Shown in pieces: positions 23,684 through 37,400 of a stretch of DNA of 64,000 bases (position 1 is its first letter; each line of letters starts with the position of its first letter). Location: contig OU612074.1 of assembly GCA_914767715.1 (NCBI GenBank), positions 17,594,062-17,658,061 of the forward strand, given 5' to 3'. This stretch comes from Membranipora membranacea. Taxonomy: Eukaryota; Bryozoa; Gymnolaemata; Cheilostomatida; Membraniporidae. The position numbers were made by a program, and so were the translations under genes. A model generated the notes under the pieces. It made no database searches. It was given only the letters and a program-made list of their open reading frames with translations, and had not been told where the DNA came from.

Positions 23684-24164
23684 AACATCTCAGTGACTTG
23701 AATCAAAATATGCCTGTGGGTGATTATCTCCTTCTGACTTTTATAAATGCTACAATATCTGCTGGCGATTATGGCCTGGGTAAAATTTCAGGTACATCCG
23801 ATACCTCTAGAAGCCGTGTTATAGCTACTTTTTAGGTTATTGGTGTCCTTTGTAAAAAAGTTATCCTGAAAAAATCAAACTGTCAAACATTTTTTGATAT
23901 TCTTTTCCATTTCTAATCATCACAGAATCTGACAATGTTCATCCTTAATTTATGAAAATGATGGACAGGTATACCCAGGCTGCCCCCCGCCCCACCAACC
24001 TCCGCCAGGCTGCCCAAGCTAGTCAAAAGTTGTGGTTGATCTTTATAGTAGCTGACTTGAAATCATTTATTTTTAAGAGATCTGATCAATTACACAACTT
24101 TCAACTATGACAAAAAAAGTTGCTATTGATATTCCCTGTACACATAACATATGGTAGAGTAGAC

Positions 24165-25085
24165 AAGGAACGACATCATATGTCATATGGCTGAGCACTT
24201 CAATGATCCACTCGAGTTCAAACCAGAGAGATGGCTCAGAGAGAGATATTGCACTATTCTCCTTCATTCCTTTTGGTTTTGCAGCTTGTATGTATACCAG
24301 CAGAATATTCGCTGAACAGGAAATAAAGTAAATTTTGATGATCTCTCTCAAACTTGACAGAGTGTCCAAGGTATTCTGACAAGCTAGTACCAGTGTGTTT
24401 AACAGGACTAGACAGTTCAACTCTTCCAAAGAGTTATCTATCAACTAGGAGCATAAATATTCTGAGCTTTGGTGGATTTGTTTATGGCAGAATAGCAGGC
24501 AGCGCAGGTCGATAAATAAAGTATGATTGTAGTTGAATAAGTATGAGTTGCTCATTGGCCAAGGAAAAGAAGCTTACCAAAAGCTAGTTTTAGCTTAATT
24601 TCACCCTGTGTATATGAGTACCTTAAATGCTAAATGAAAAATATTTTGCAGCTAAGTGATAATAATTAGCACAACTGGCAGAGAATTACATTAATCAGGG
24701 GATGGTGATGTTTATGTGCAAGCCTACAGTATGCCAGAAACTCGCAGTATGTTACATAAGAGCAAATGTGTAAGGAGTTATGTGAGGAGTTTGTGTCAGC
24801 ATTACTCCGACCGCAGGAGAAGCAGACCGGCAGCGTTACCGGCTAGAGAATTTGAGCCTGTAGATTCGCTGCAGAATGTGAGTCTTACTGCATAATCCAG
24901 TTCTTTCAATCTATCTCAGCGGTTTCTTTTCAGTCAAATTTATTTAATATGATTCATGTTTATTGAAGCTGTTGGAAGAATTCTGATCGGCGGGAAACTG
25001 GACAGTTTCTCTGATGACTAAAATCGTGCTCTGGAGCTGTCGGCCATTATTGTAAGTGAGGACAGGGAGTTTGGTGAGGACAATG
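24165..25085 (+). pseudogene. Scrambled P450 exon remnants (exons 9, 10, 4, 5)
   Basis: Exon 9 sequence at about 24172-24310 (atggctgagcacttcaatga...) has a deletion and a heme region in which the Cys codon is now Tyr (FAACMYTSR-like). It runs straight into an exon 10 piece at 24336-24425. Pieces of exon 4 (24783-24880) and exon 5 (24957-25020, with GRILIGGKL) follow, out of the normal order. This is debris from a module junction. Confidence 0.75.
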
Positions 25086-26264
25086 CACACACCTCACTTG
25101 AGAGCAATGGTCAGCCAGGGTGAATGGCCCACAACAGCCAAATCAAGTAGGTAGCCACCCCTCTGACCCCTTTATCTTATTTCAATTGAAAAGAAGCCGT
25201 ATATAAACAATATAAAAAACAATATTCTGTATTGATAATACCCATCAATTTTATGTTAAATGAATAATTTAAATGCTTACTGTTCTTTTCAGGTTTACAA
25301 TCCACAGAAAATTAGTACACATATGAAGGCGGATAATAAGTGGCCCTGGAGACCCGTAATAACTTTCATATCTCGGGCTATAAAGAGAGGAGCACTCAAA
25401 CCAAGTATCAGTCATGTGTAGGTATTACTGGTCAAAATATATTTTGCGTAATAGAAGCATTATCAGTGATCATACCAATTACATTGTCCTGGTTCTCCAG
25501 CAAAATTATTGTCTGTAGTTTGTGCTTAAAAATAATATTTATTTATTTATTTTATGTGCAATCGAAATTCCAACTGAAAAAATTGGATTGATAAGTGAGA
25601 GCGCTTGATGCCAGGTAGCACCAGGGTAATTATACCATCTGAAATTGAGAAACAGATATTTTGCTTGTCGTCATTACATGCACTAGTGGGTGAAAATATA
25701 GCTCAGATGAGATGAACAGAAGGGTTTGCCTCACTGAGGAGTATGAGTGAAGCTGGCATATGTTTGCAATTAAACATTTTCTACATTTCTTTTTATTTGT
25801 ATAAATTAAGAAATGGCGCCGAGTGTGCTGAAATAAGAAATAAGATGCAGAAGATTTTCTTGAAGCCCGGAGCTGCCTCTCAGTTCTACAAGGATCAGCT
25901 CTCTGTATGTGAGGAGTTTGTATCAGCCTTACTCCGGCAGCAGGAGAAGCAGAATGGCAGCGTGACTGACATGAGAATGTGGGCTTGTAGATTCGCTGCA
26001 GAATGTGAGTCTTAATGCAAAAGATTGCATTGTGCTGAGACTGCTGATCCGAAAAAAACGTTTTTGAATCGAGTTTGAGTTGCCCCAGTCCCCCATCATG
26101 ATTCGCTGGCCTCAGATTTCGCAGAAGAACTTTTCATAGCTGGAGTAGAATCAGCGAGTTCAGATCTCAGCCAAACTTCATGTTACTGTTGATGGGCGTT
26201 AATAATTCCTCCATTGAAATAAAACTGAGACCCAAGGATAATCATAAATATAAAACTGGTATCT

Positions 26265-26392
26265 GAATCCAAATCCAAATCCAAATCCAAATCCAAATCC
26301 AAATCCAAATCCAAATCCAAATCCAAATCCAAATCCAAATCCAAATCCAAATCCATATCCATATCCAAATCCAAATCAAAATCAAAATAAAA
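26265..26392. repeat. Hexanucleotide array (AAATCC)n
   Basis: About 15 perfect AAATCC units followed by degenerate ones (atccat, aatcaa). Apparent proteins on the minus strand (DLDLDL or WIWIWI) are artefacts of the repeat. It lies in an intron of P450 copy C'. Confidence 0.95.
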
Positions 26393-27404
26393 GTCAAAAT
26401 CATATACCTACGATTGTTTTGAATGATTGTCCCGTATCCCGTTTGAGCATGGCCCTGGTGCAAAAAATATTGTGAAAAAAAATCATCTATGTATGTATAT
26501 ATATGCCTAGATCATATATCACCATTTTTAAATTGTAATCTTAACCGTGATAGCACGCGTTTGCCCAAATCACACTATGCTTGAGATGAAATTCTTATAT
26601 GCTTGTTCATTTTCAGACAGAAATGCTCTAACCTTCCTGATATATCATCTAGCTAAACATCCAGATGTCCAGTCCAAACTCTACACAGAACTAAAGTCAC
26701 ACTGCGGTGCTGAGGGAGTTATGAGTTCTCTACATGATTTTACTAATCTACCATACCTAAAGGCCTGTATGAAGGAATAAGCCTTGCGATCAGAGAAGCA
26801 ATGAGTCATTACGATCCCCTCTCAAATCAATGAGGCAGTTTTTTAAGATTCTCTGACCTCCTTTTGAAGTTAAGCCGAATCCATAAACATATCAGCTTAT
26901 AACTGTTAGCAAAATGATCCTTCCACAAATACAATAAATTTCCCTATATTTATAGTTCCTCTCGCCTACTGGCCATAGATAAAATAGAAAGACCAAAAAA
27001 CAGGGCGTAACTAGAGACAGATGGAATTGGTCTAATTTATTAAAAACGTTTATATTTATTTTCAAATTTTCTCCAATTTACTCTTGGCACTCGGGAATAA
27101 GTTTCTAGACTTGTGTGTCTTATTATCAGTCTATAACATGTAATTGTTGTATTTTCATAGATTATCTCCCCCTGTGACTGGTACAGTTAGATTGACTTAC
27201 TGTGACCTAATGATTGGAGAATACAAAGTGCCTAAAGGTGTAAGTACTCTATAACACAAAGTGCCTAAAGGTGTAAGTGTCTTTAATCAAAAGTCCCTAA
27301 AGGTGTAAGTTACCTGTTGACACAGAAAAATGGAAATTGTAAGAACAGGTACATTCCCTCTGTGTTGGCGGAGTGCTTTTGCAAAAGTCGGGTATCAATG
27401 GATA

Positions 27405-27640
27405 GCTTCTCGGCATATTGACTAAGATCAAAGTGGCTGATTAGTGCCAGTTTCAGTTTTTGCAGCTTGCTGCAGACCCAGTTCGGTATGTCATGGCTTC
27501 ACATCTAGGATGCATTCTAGTTTTCTAGGATGTATCACATTCTTAGTATGAGGATCTAGGGCACCTTGCAGATCCCTCTTTAGGGGGAACCCAATCTTCT
27601 GTTTCTTACTGAACAGCAAAGTTACGTAACAATGATCTTA
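27405..27640 (+). mobile_element. Solitary U2-headed SINE copy
   Basis: Head atagcttctcggcatattgactaagatcaaag, then a body with a short internal deletion. The 3' part (agatccctctttagggggaa...) matches the last unit of the 12832-14045 array. It sits in intron 8 of P450 copy C'. Confidence 0.75.
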
Positions 27641-27932
27641 GAAATAGCACTCTGCCACTACACAGAGGGAACAAACTTCTTCTAGGAAAAATGCCCCTTA
27701 CGAGTAGATGCCCACATTAAACCGCCCACGCTTCTTACATAGTCTACGACACTGATTAACAAAGATAAATGACTAACACCACCGAGCCTTACTAATAACT
27801 ACTGCTTGACCACTCAACACCCAGCAGCTGGAGGCAGAACAAGATGTTAGGCTACCAGGTTCAGCAGAATGGAGTAATCCGTAGATATTTAAAAGGAGTT
27901 CGTCATCAGACCCTGGTGGTGGTGCTTATCAA

Positions 27933-28003
27933 GCATTGATGGTTCAGTCGTAGAATTCTCTCCTGCCACACGGGAGGCCCGGGTTCAATTCCCGGTCAAT
28001 GCA
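27933..28003 (+). tRNA. tRNA-Gly(GCC) in P450 intron 8, degenerate D loop
   Basis: 71 nt with acceptor GCATTGA/TCAATGC and anticodon GCC. The D loop has tcagtcg in place of tcagtgg, losing one of the two conserved G residues (the A box). The anticodon stem is also changed (tctcctgccacacgggag). It is likely weak or inactive. Confidence 0.65.
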
Positions 28004-30011
28004 AATTTTGAGGAGTTAGCCTCTCTAAAACTATGTCGGCTGTGAAGCATTTCAGAAACAAAAAATTAGAAGTTTTACAATGATAGCATTTGAAATAAGT
28101 ATCTAATTGTTTATGCTTTTCATCTTCAAGTTCTGACATTTCTGACAACTGTAATCTTCAGATCATCAACCCGTTAGGCACAGATCTTGCATGATCCTTG
28201 ATCCCATCTTTATTGTACACATCAAAGTAGCAATATGTACATGTACATGTTACAGACAATAGTGAAGTGACATATGTCATATGGCCGAGCATTTCAATGA
28301 TCCACTCGAGTTCAAACCAGAGAGATGGCTCAGAAGTGCCAGGAGAGATATTGCACCGTTCTCCTTTATATCGTTTGCTTTTGGAGCTCGTATGTGTATC
28401 AGCAGAAGATTCGCTGAACAGGAGATCATGTTAGCTGTAGCTGTGGTGAGTTTGGTTGAACTATAAGAGTCACATGTTAATGGTATTTATGTCAAAACTG
28501 CATCAGCCATCAAACGTGAGGGGTTGAGTTCTACTGATCTTTATTTTCCCTAGACCGTATCGTAGAAACTAGAACATTACATTTTGCAATAATAACAAAA
28601 TATCGGTGCGTAGCAATAAAAATTAACGTCAAAAATATAGTGATCAATGCAAATACATCACAATTCGGGAAGGATAGTTCATGGTATTCATCAAACTTAA
28701 TGCTCATGGAGTTGAGGTACTGCAAGAAAATGTACCTTGTTGCGCGATCATCGCCTGGGCTGATAATAATACATTAATACTATATTCAGTGAGTCTAGTT
28801 TAGCCACAGAGCCTTGTAGAATAATATGCCATTCTCCAGTGATGCCTGAAAGTTGTACGGAAACATTTAGATATATTTGCAGTGGCAGAGAAACAGGCAT
28901 GGAGATAATGTAGCTCAAGTAGCGTGCCGAATATAACGGCAGCAGTGAGTGTTGAGCATCTCAAACGATTGACGAGGTATCGCATTACTAGCACAAGAAA
29001 AATATTCCATGAATTAATGATCCTTTCAAGTAGCAGTAATTTATCCAAAACAAGTCGCTGTGTTTATGGAAAATAATAATATGAAAATATGCAGCAAGAA
29101 AATAATATAATGTACCCTTAAAAAAGACAGAAAAGGCTCAAAGAGCTGATGTACAGTCGAGTTAAATAATAAAGTTCTCGATTACATCAGCATGCTGCTC
29201 CTGTGATCATCACAACTAGACTGATCACAGTATCTAAGCTAAGCTATAGCGTGAGTCATCACTAAACAGTGAACAAAAGACTAAACAATGGTAAACAGTA
29301 ATTTAGCACAATTCACACAATAGGTGCTATCGCTCACCACATTGGCAAGCCAACCGACACAATTCAAATCTATTCCTTAATCTTTATCAACAATTTTTGA
29401 TTATGAGGACATTCCCATGCAGTGGCTATCCATAACTGCCCCAGATCCGATGAATTGTCCTGACCAAGTAGTCATAATACACAGCCATAAATGCTGCCTA
29501 GTATTGAAGCCTGGTATATTCTGCCATGCCTTTGTGTTGAGATGTATCACCATTTCTCTCCTGCATGGCACATGTGAACCATGCCAATGAAATCTTTACG
29601 TTATGCTCTGGGTATCGAGTTGTCCTTTCCTACCTTGAAAGCAGACAACTATGCTAACGAATAATTAAATCCAGGGGATTTGGAACAACTCATAAAACCA
29701 ATCCCATATAACTTGTTCATCTTTGTTTCAGTTAATGATGAGGTGCCAAGCGGAACTAGTTGATCCTGATCTCAAACTAGACAGAGTGGCCAAAGTGTTC
29801 TACAGCCCTGACAAGCTAGTATCAGTATCAGAACAAAAAGGTTCCACAAAAGAGTGATCTATCAATTTGGAGCATACAAATTCAGAGCTTGTGTGGATTT
29901 GTTTCTTTGTGCCACAAAGTTTTAAAATGATGGATGAATGCAAATGCAAATGAACAAGTATTATCTTCTCATTAAGTTTGCCTAGGCAAAGAAGCTTACC
30001 AAAAGTTAGCT

Positions 30012-30139
30012 CTCCGTGACAGGGAATCGAACCCTGGTCTCCCGCGATCTGCTGAACTACTAGACTGGATATCCTGTTCTGCCGTTCAGGTTCTATCAGT
30101 CTTGACAGGCGGGGATACTCACCACTATACTATCACGGA
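30012..30139 (-). tRNA. tRNA-Asp(GTC) with 56-nt intron, perfect acceptor stem
   Basis: Exons 30103-30139 and 30012-30046 flank the intron at 37/38. Acceptor TCCGTGA/TCACGGA pairs fully, T stem CAGGG/CCCTG pairs fully, anticodon GTC. The intron contains the near-palindrome tggatatcctg. Confidence 0.87.
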
Positions 30140-30656
30140 TTGGCTGATAATACAGGGGTATCAACTGGTTACTACCATTTAACATGCTTAATGACACCCT
30201 GGTAATATGAGTAAATGCTAAGTTAGGATTAGGATAACTTGCAGATAATAACTTTAACTAAGGCGAGGGAGATGTTAATGTGTGAGCCAACAGCCAAAAA
30301 AACAGTATGCCAGAAAACTGTGGTTTTTTTGTGTTTGAGCGATAGGATCTATGATAAACAACATTATTAATGTTAACTATTTTGTTATGTGTGGGAAGTT
30401 ATCTTCTGACAGACAGAGACAAGATAACTACTGCATATATCATCTTTGTTCATAAATATTGACTTGTTACTGATCTTATATCCGCATATGATTGTTCGGG
30501 TGTTTTAGGAGGATGAAGTTGTGGCAATTAATCACCCACTTGAAACCGTAACTTGTAACTGTAAACCAGTTTAAGATTCTAAACAATCGGATAACAGAAA
30601 TACTTTGAGCTTTACATATTATGAATATGGTAAGGCAAACTAAGGTAAAAGGTATA

Positions 30657-30728
30657 TGACCCCGACGTGACTCGAACACGCAGCCTTCTGATCTGGAGTC
30701 AGACGCGCTACCATTGCGCCACGGAGTC
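30657..30728 (-). tRNA. tRNA-Trp(CCA)
   Basis: 72 nt with all stems intact: acceptor GACTCCG/CGGGGTC with discriminator A, D stem GCGC, anticodon stem TCTGA/TCAGA and loop CTCCAGA. This is the best-preserved tRNA-Trp of the window. Confidence 0.92.
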
Positions 30729-30855
30729 TGTATATGGCAAGTCATAAGGGAACTACAACAAACTGCAACTCCAAACTTAGAGCAGAGTAGCAGACTTGAA
30801 ACCCATACTGCAGCTCAAGCTGCCTGAATTTAGAAATTAGCTTTTCAACAGCTAG

Positions 30856-30882
30856 CTCTCCGTGGAGGGGAATCAAACCCCG
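30856..30882 (-). pseudogene. tRNA-Asp 3' fragment
   Basis: T arm and 3' acceptor strand only, at the same offset from tRNA-Trp as the fragment at 16671. The acceptor strand is altered (ccgtggagg). Confidence 0.6.
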
Positions 30883-31193
30883 GTATTGATGATTTAAGAA
30901 GGTTGATTCTTCAACTAGCGAACATGGAATTATCGATTAATGGTAAAGGCAATATCTGATTTTCACAGGTCAAATCTAATGCTGAGTTGGATCGCTAATG
31001 GCTTCTTGATCTAGTGCATGATAAATTCAGATCTTTAGATTTCAGAGGTTTTGTGATTTTGTTTGGGATGGAATAGCAAGCAGTGCCAGGAGTTCATAAT
31101 TGGAAGGGTGATTGCAACTAAAGTTGAAAAATTATTATATGCTTTTTGTATCATCAAATCAGCAAATGAAAAGAAACTTTATAAAAACAAGCT

Positions 31194-31321
31194 CTCCGTG
31201 ACGGGGAATCGAACCCCGGTCTCCCGCGATCTGCTGAACTACTAGACAAGATATCCTGTTTTGTTGCTCGGCCTCGGTCAGATTTGACAGGCGGGGATAC
31301 TCACCACTATACTATCACGGA
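31194..31321 (-). tRNA. tRNA-Asp(GTC) with 56-nt intron, perfect stems
   Basis: Acceptor TCCGTGA/TCACGGA, T stem CGGGG/CCCCG and anticodon stem CCCGC/GCGGG are all fully paired. Loop CTGTCAC gives anticodon GTC, with the intron between A37 and C38. It has no defects I can see. Confidence 0.9.
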
Positions 31322-31545
31322 TTGGCTGATAATTTTCTAAGCCTAAAATAACCATTTAGCATACTTAATGGCTCCATGGCTTAATGAAACCTTTCATGTT
31401 CGCTAATCTCTAAATTATGGTTGTTTGCGGTAAACCGATGCAGGTAGTATACACACAAATAATCACATTGCATGGGGGTGATTAATTATCAATGGCTGAA
31501 CGAGAACTCATGACATAACAGGCGAGAGTGATGATAGTGGCAGAT

Positions 31546-32256
31546 AGCAAATATCAAATAGAATCAAATAGTATTAAATATAATTTAATATTATCAAATA
31601 GTATTAAACAGAATCAAATAGTAATTAATATAATCAAATATTATCAATTAGCATTGATTATAATCTAATATTATCAAATAGTATTAAATAGAATCAAATA
31701 GTATTAAATATAATCAAATATTATCAATTAGTATTTAATAGAATCAAATAGTTTCAAAAAGTATTGGAATCAAATAGTATCAAATGGTATCAAATATTAT
31801 CAAATAGTATTAAATATAATCAAATATTCTCAATTATTTTAAATAGAATCAAATAGTATTAAATATAATCAAATGTTATCAATTAGTGTTAAATATAATA
31901 AAATAGTATTAATTATGATCAAATATTATCAATTAGTATTAAATAGCATTGATTGGTATAAAATGTAATCAAATATTATCAAATAGTATTTAATAGAATC
32001 AAATAGTATTAAAAAGTATTGGAATCAAATAGTATCAATACAAATCAAAGACGCTTCCATACCACTAAATAGCAGTGCAGTTTTTTGAATTACTTTATGT
32101 ACAACTGAGTTACACCGAGAGTTGTCACATACATACATTTCTTTATCATACTCGCCATGATATCGTAAAAATAAAAATCAATCAATCAATAGTATAAAAT
32201 GTAGTCAAATAGAATCAAATAGTGTTAAATAGAATCAAATAGTATCAAATAATATT
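31546..32256. repeat. 10-bp-period AT array, second module
   Basis: Same decamer family as 17371-18050, phased at 10 bp to about 32047, then the conserved spacer with ccactaaatagcagtgcag and a shorter block at about 32190-32256. Confidence 0.9.
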
Positions 32257-33420
32257 GAATTGCTGTTTGCTTTACATAGTCATTTTCTATCTGCAGCACT
32301 AGTCTTGAAATCAAATTTATTGAAAACTATGCTACAGCTTGCCTCACAAAACCTCATCATATATCATCGAGTAGCTTTTTGACAACAGCATGAATTCAAC
32401 ATAATATTGTGAAAGACAGTAATGACATGGTACTGAGTTTTAAGGACTGTGAATCCCTCTAGTTTGGTACTTGCCCGAGTGAGATGATATTTATGATGAG
32501 TCGATGATCGATAGATAAAGATCTATATTTGATGAGACATGAGTGACGTACTAGACTTGAGTGTATTTTCTCATTTGGAGGACAGGGAAGAGAAAACAAA
32601 AATATGTCAGTAAAAAGGCTGACTGACTCAAATTGTTAATGTTTGACTCACAAATGTATGCGCCAACCAAACTAAGGATGGAAACAATGCTTCAAATCAA
32701 TATCGCATTAAGAGTAAAGGAAATTGTAAAAGTTTAGATGCTGAAGTATGTTTTAACACTTTTTAATATTTTTTTAATTATTGTTTTGCTAGTCTGTTTT
32801 GGAACATGTGTGGTTATTTAAAAACAAATCAGAAGTTTTTGATCACATGTGGAAAGACCCAACATCATGTTATTATTTCTATTGTATGGAGGCCTCAACT
32901 AAGAGCTTCTCAGACCAACCCATTGTTGAAATCTAAATACTATCGATTGCTTGCAACTTTGAAAGTTTCAATTAGAAATTCAAAAAATCACAAATTTTAT
33001 TATTCAGGGTACCAGCTCGTGATATTACACAAATAAACGTCTGTGTTGCTAAAACTCTCCTGATATATTAACATACCGGTCCAGATATGTTCCGGGTAAA
33101 GAGAGCTCAGTATCAAATCAGATTAGTGTCTTTATCTTTGGAAATATCCCAGCTTCTTAAATCAAGTCTAGGTTTTACACTGTGTCACCCCATACTGGAT
33201 TTTCATACCTATACATTTTTGCAATCATTATTGTACTGAAATGATATTGTTGCTGATGCAAATGGGTGTGAGTTTGACGAATCGTTTCTTTCCTCTCTAC
33301 ATCTGGGAGGTGAAAGGTGTTGGGTAACGGGCCAAAGGCTGTTTCTTCTCAGTATTAGGAAGGTGGGGAAGGAGAGCTATGGTTCTCCTGGCCGCTCGAA
33401 AATGGTTGTCTTGGGGGTGA
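32257..33420. other. Module spacer, no supported gene
   Basis: Sister of 18051-19320 with small indels. Frames such as 32806-33036 are not conserved in length between copies, which argues against coding. Confidence 0.45.
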
Positions 33421-33427
33421 TATAGAA

Positions 33428-33498
33428 GCATCGGTGGTTCAGTGGTAGAATTCTCGCCTGCCACGCGGGAGGCCCGGGTTCAATTCCCGGCCGATGCA
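33428..33498 (+). tRNA. tRNA-Gly(GCC), intact, 5'-flank class
   Basis: 71 nt with acceptor GCATCGG/CCGATGC plus A, anticodon GCC, and T stem CCGGG/CCCGG, all fully paired. It lies about 0.9 kb 5' of the P450 start codon on the same strand. Confidence 0.95.
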
Positions 33499-33744
33499 AT
33501 TTTTGGAGTTATCCTCTCGCAAATTGAAAAACAGCAGCTCTATCAATTTAGTTTGACAGGCCAGAAAGCAGTTATGTCTGAATTGAACAATTATAATCAA
33601 ATGAATTTATATCAAGATCGAATCTACCTCTAAAAAAATGTGCCAACTGCAGGTTTTCCTGCAACAAAAGATATCTACTTTAACCCGGAGAACCAGGATA
33701 TTCCCATTTACTCGGAAAACCAGGTCATCACCTTTGACCTCTGG

Positions 33745-34200
33745 CAGGCAGGCCAGAATATTAACTTGTGGTGCTGTTGGAACTAGCTTTTCTTTTGCGT
33801 GTGGATGAGTGTCATAGAAAATACATTGGTCTGAAGGTGGCTCAAGATTATATAAATCGGTAAGTTCTATTCTTAATATCTAAAGTCAGTGTAGCTTGAA
33901 GATTTGTGTTGATCGCGTGAAATTATGCAATAGAAGAATCACATTTATTTTGTCTTTCTTTTATTGGACTTTGAGTAGAAACACTCTGTCGACTGGGCCT
34001 CATATTAAGAATATCGATGTTTCTAAACACTCAATTGAATATAACAGTATCATGCTGTGAAATACAGAATGTGCTGTGAGCTGACATTTAGATTTGTATG
34101 TTAGTCAAAAATCTGCCTTCCTATGTGCTGCCATAACTTGTGCATGCATCACGTTGCTAAGCTCATACTCCGTTGTAACAGATTTACATTATCTGGTGAG
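33745..34200 (+). other. Probable non-coding 5' exons of the intact P450 gene
   Basis: Two segments end in strong donors conserved in four module copies: one at about 33858 (tataaatcg followed by gtaagttc) and one at about 34197 (cattatctg followed by gtgagt). The coding exon 1 has an acceptor (cactcag) at 34411, 18 bases before its ATG, so at least one upstream exon must exist. Neither upstream segment supplies an in-phase start that reads through into exon 1. Confidence 0.45.
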
Positions 34201-34429
34201 TCTCAACTTTCCATTTTATTCTCTAATCTCCTTATTAGCGGTTTCAAACATTTCGAACATTTTCATTAATTTCAGATGCAATTTTCTGTAGACTTGGATT
34301 TTTTTTTGCCAAGAAACTGATATTGGAAAAACGCTTTGATGTTACAGCTTGGAAAAGTATTGAACTGAGCAGTTTTTCACATCAATACTGAAATCTTATT
34401 TTATCACTCAGGATCAAAGCATAAGAAAT

Positions 34430-37400
34430 ATGGCCACAAAGAAGTTCAAGTCTATCCCAAAGATCAGCGGTATTTCTCTACTAAGAAGCATGAATGGCTC
34501 TGGTGAGTAGTTCTGTAGTCCTCGAAATAATTTGCGGTGACCGATTTTTTCGATGTGATGTGTCAGCTAAAATAAATGAAGACCAATACCCTGTTGGAAT
34601 TTAAATCATTGGTGAACAAGCCTGACATTCTTCAGAGGGAGATCTAACACAAACTATCCTCTTCGAATGTGTACTGTTTGTTGATTGCAAGGACTGGTTA
34701 GGTATGTGTTGTGGTAGGGATTCAGTTAGTAGTTGTAAAATTTGCTGGAAGGCTGAGGTGGCCATGACAACTTTACCACACATACAATCTCAGTGCACAC
34801 CATAACACAGTAACACAGTTTATCCTAATATTGTGAAACCAAATATGATGTCTTTGAGTTTCCTTTATATCCACTCATAACAGATCAGAAAAAGTGTAAT
34901 CAAATCTTTTGTGCTAAAAGCAGAATCTCTCTGCTCTCAGTCAATGGCCCTGTAACAATGAGCAAGATGATTTTCGTTTATTTGTTGGTGAGTTTGGGTG
35001 ATCTAGGGTTCATTTAATGAAATTGTGCACCAAAAATAGAAACGTATGTCTGATCCTATTTTCTCCTGGAGAGTAAATCAGTAAAAGTCTACATCCATAT
35101 AAAGTGTAAATGTAAATGTTAATAATATGTAGGTGGAGACAAGCCCTACTTAAGGATTCATAAACAGAAGGAATTGTGGGTAAAGAAGCTTGGCTCAATC
35201 ATTAGATTCCCAGGGAAGCCTGCTTTAGTTGAGGTGAGTGACGAATCTGTATAATTCTAATGTTTGTTTCCTGTTGAGGTCAGATCTGAGTAATATCACA
35301 AAGTAATAAGGGTTTTGTTTGAGAATAAAATCTGTTGAACATTTTAATATACTTTTTACCAAGTCAAGCTTAAAAAAATATGCTCCGGAGTTGTCTGCCA
35401 TCATTGTAAGTAAAGGCCAAAGACATGTCTATGGTAAGAACAATGCACACAATTCACTTGAGAGCAATGCAATCAAATTTGCTCTTATTTTAGATGAATG
35501 AAAGTCATACATAAATATTATAAAAAAAATGATATTCTGTTAATATTACCCATCAATTTAATTTTTGAATGAATAACCTAAATGCTTACTGTCCTTTTCA
35601 GGTTTACAATCCACAGTATATTAGTACACTATTGCGGGCGGATGATAAGTGGCCCCAGAGACCCGTACTGCCTTTAATATCTCAGGCTATAAAGAGAGGA
35701 GCACTCAAACCAAGTATCAGTCATGTGTAGGTATTACCAGTAAGAATATGTTTCATAAAATGGCGATAGGTGATTAAACAAATTACACAAGCAAAAAGAT
35801 TTTCTGTAGCTTGCGGTTAAAAATTAATTTAAAAATAGAATTAAGGTAACAACTGTCTCACCCTGACCATTTATCATCCTTCACATAAGTCCTTCTTCCT
35901 GAGCTCTGATATTGATCTTTATTGCAAGAATGTTCTGCAGACAAAGCAACAGAAAAAAATCGTCATTAGAATGATAAGTGAGGCGATCTGATGTCAGGCA
36001 GCACCAGGGAGATTATACCATTTAAAATTGGAGACATTTTTTGCAAGTGCACTAGTGGGTAAAAATATGCATTGAGCATAAGGGTTTTGACTTACACGTG
36101 AAGTTGGAGCAGATCTGAATTAGATATTGATCTTGTATTACTGCTTATTGTCATATATCTAGAAATGGTGCGGAGTGGGCTGAAATAAGAGGAAATATGC
36201 AGAAGATTTTCTTGAAGCCTGGAGCTGCCTCTCAGTTCTACAAGGCTCAGCTGTCAGTATGTGAGGAGTTTATATCAGCCTTACTCCGGCAGCAGGAGAA
36301 GCAGACCGGCAGCGTGATTGATTTGAGAATGTGGGCTTGTAGATTTGCTGCAGAATGTGAGTTATATATCAGCAAGAATAATATTTGGGCTGAAGCTGAT
36401 GAATGGTGATTATAAAAAAGCTGTGCATTAAATTTGAGTTGCTGTAGTCTCCATTGCGGTTGGACTCCTCAGACGGAATTGTAAAAAGGGGCAAACTCCA
36501 CATGTAGGCAAATTGATTTCTCTCAAATTAGAACCAGGATGTTTGAGACACAGCAAGGCATCTCCCAAACTCCCTGGTAGAACTAAGCATAATAAAACCC
36601 ATATTACCCATATTACCCAATATGGAAATTACTCCTTGTTCCAACGATCCATTTGATCTTAAATTTCAAGCTAAAACTTTTAGAAAATAAGAAAAGTCTT
36701 CGGCGTATCAATTATCAATTTCAAACTTTTAACTCTATTCCTAATCACAGCTGTAAAGGTGTCTAGCGGGTCGATTTTGTTTGAAGTTTAAACTTCTTGT
36801 TTATTGAAGCTGTCGGAAGAATTCTGATTGGTGGAAAACTACACAGTTTCTCTGATGACAAGCGTAGCCCAGGATCCCAACTCTGTGAGCACATGGACAG
36901 GCTTTTCCAGTTAACAGCTGCAGGGATGTTTCAACCTCCATGGAGTAATTTGATAGAAACCAAGCTATATAAACAGTGGCTGCAAGAATATACAGAGAGC
37001 AAACTGTAAGTTCAACATAATATTGAAAAAATTTCCCACAATGCGATTCAAACATTGAGTTTAGGAAATCTCAAAATATTGGGAATTCCCGAAAGTTGTA
37101 TTGTGGGATAGTCATGAACATGCCCTATTATGTGAATGAAAACTCTCCTTTATTTGCGCAAAAGGTTTTGCATTACTGATTTCTTTTTTTTTGTCCCACA
37201 AAGAGTTCATTAATTTGAGACCATGCAGACCAAGGACATCTCGTGTTTCCTAGTTTTTTTTGCAACTGAAATAAATTATACTAGGGTGCAGAATTAGCAC
37301 ATAATCGTGTAATACTCAGGTGTTTTCCATAGCGCCGCTGGCATACTCTTGCAGAGGTAAAAGTATCAATTGTCTGAGCTTGCCACGATCAAAATGTAGG

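Larger units (their letters stand above)
25293..29857 (+). pseudogene. P450 copy C': exons 3, 4, (6), 7, 8, 9, 10 with frameshifts
   Basis: Exons 3 (25293-25417), 4 (25811-26004) and 8 (27161-27239) are open with correct borders. Exon 6 is reduced to its end (about 26113-26156). Exon 7 (26617-about 26782) has lost one base at its start and the end of the ExxR region (GAATAAG). Exon 9 (28256-28445) has the same 11-base loss as copy B and a heme loop FAFGARMCIS in which Ser replaces the conserved Gly. Exon 10 is 29732-29857. Intron 6 is expanded by an AAATCC array and intron 8 holds a SINE and a tRNA-Gly. Confidence 0.85.

Noticed and set aside
23420-23835. Overlapping open frames around the split tRNA-Gly, also at 40810-41147
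   Set aside because: Open only by chance; they run across tRNA halves and have no domain. Conservation between the two copies is explained by recent duplication.
26183-26463. Apparent proteins made of DL or WI repeats on the minus strand
   Set aside because: They are the AAATCC hexanucleotide array read in two frames; no splice or start signals support coding.
34094-34200. Coding first exon with a mitochondrial presequence upstream of MATKK (for example from the ATG near 34144)
   Set aside because: The donor phase does not join in frame to exon 1, the sister copies have stops, and copy E shows no conserved frame; treated as non-coding 5' exon.
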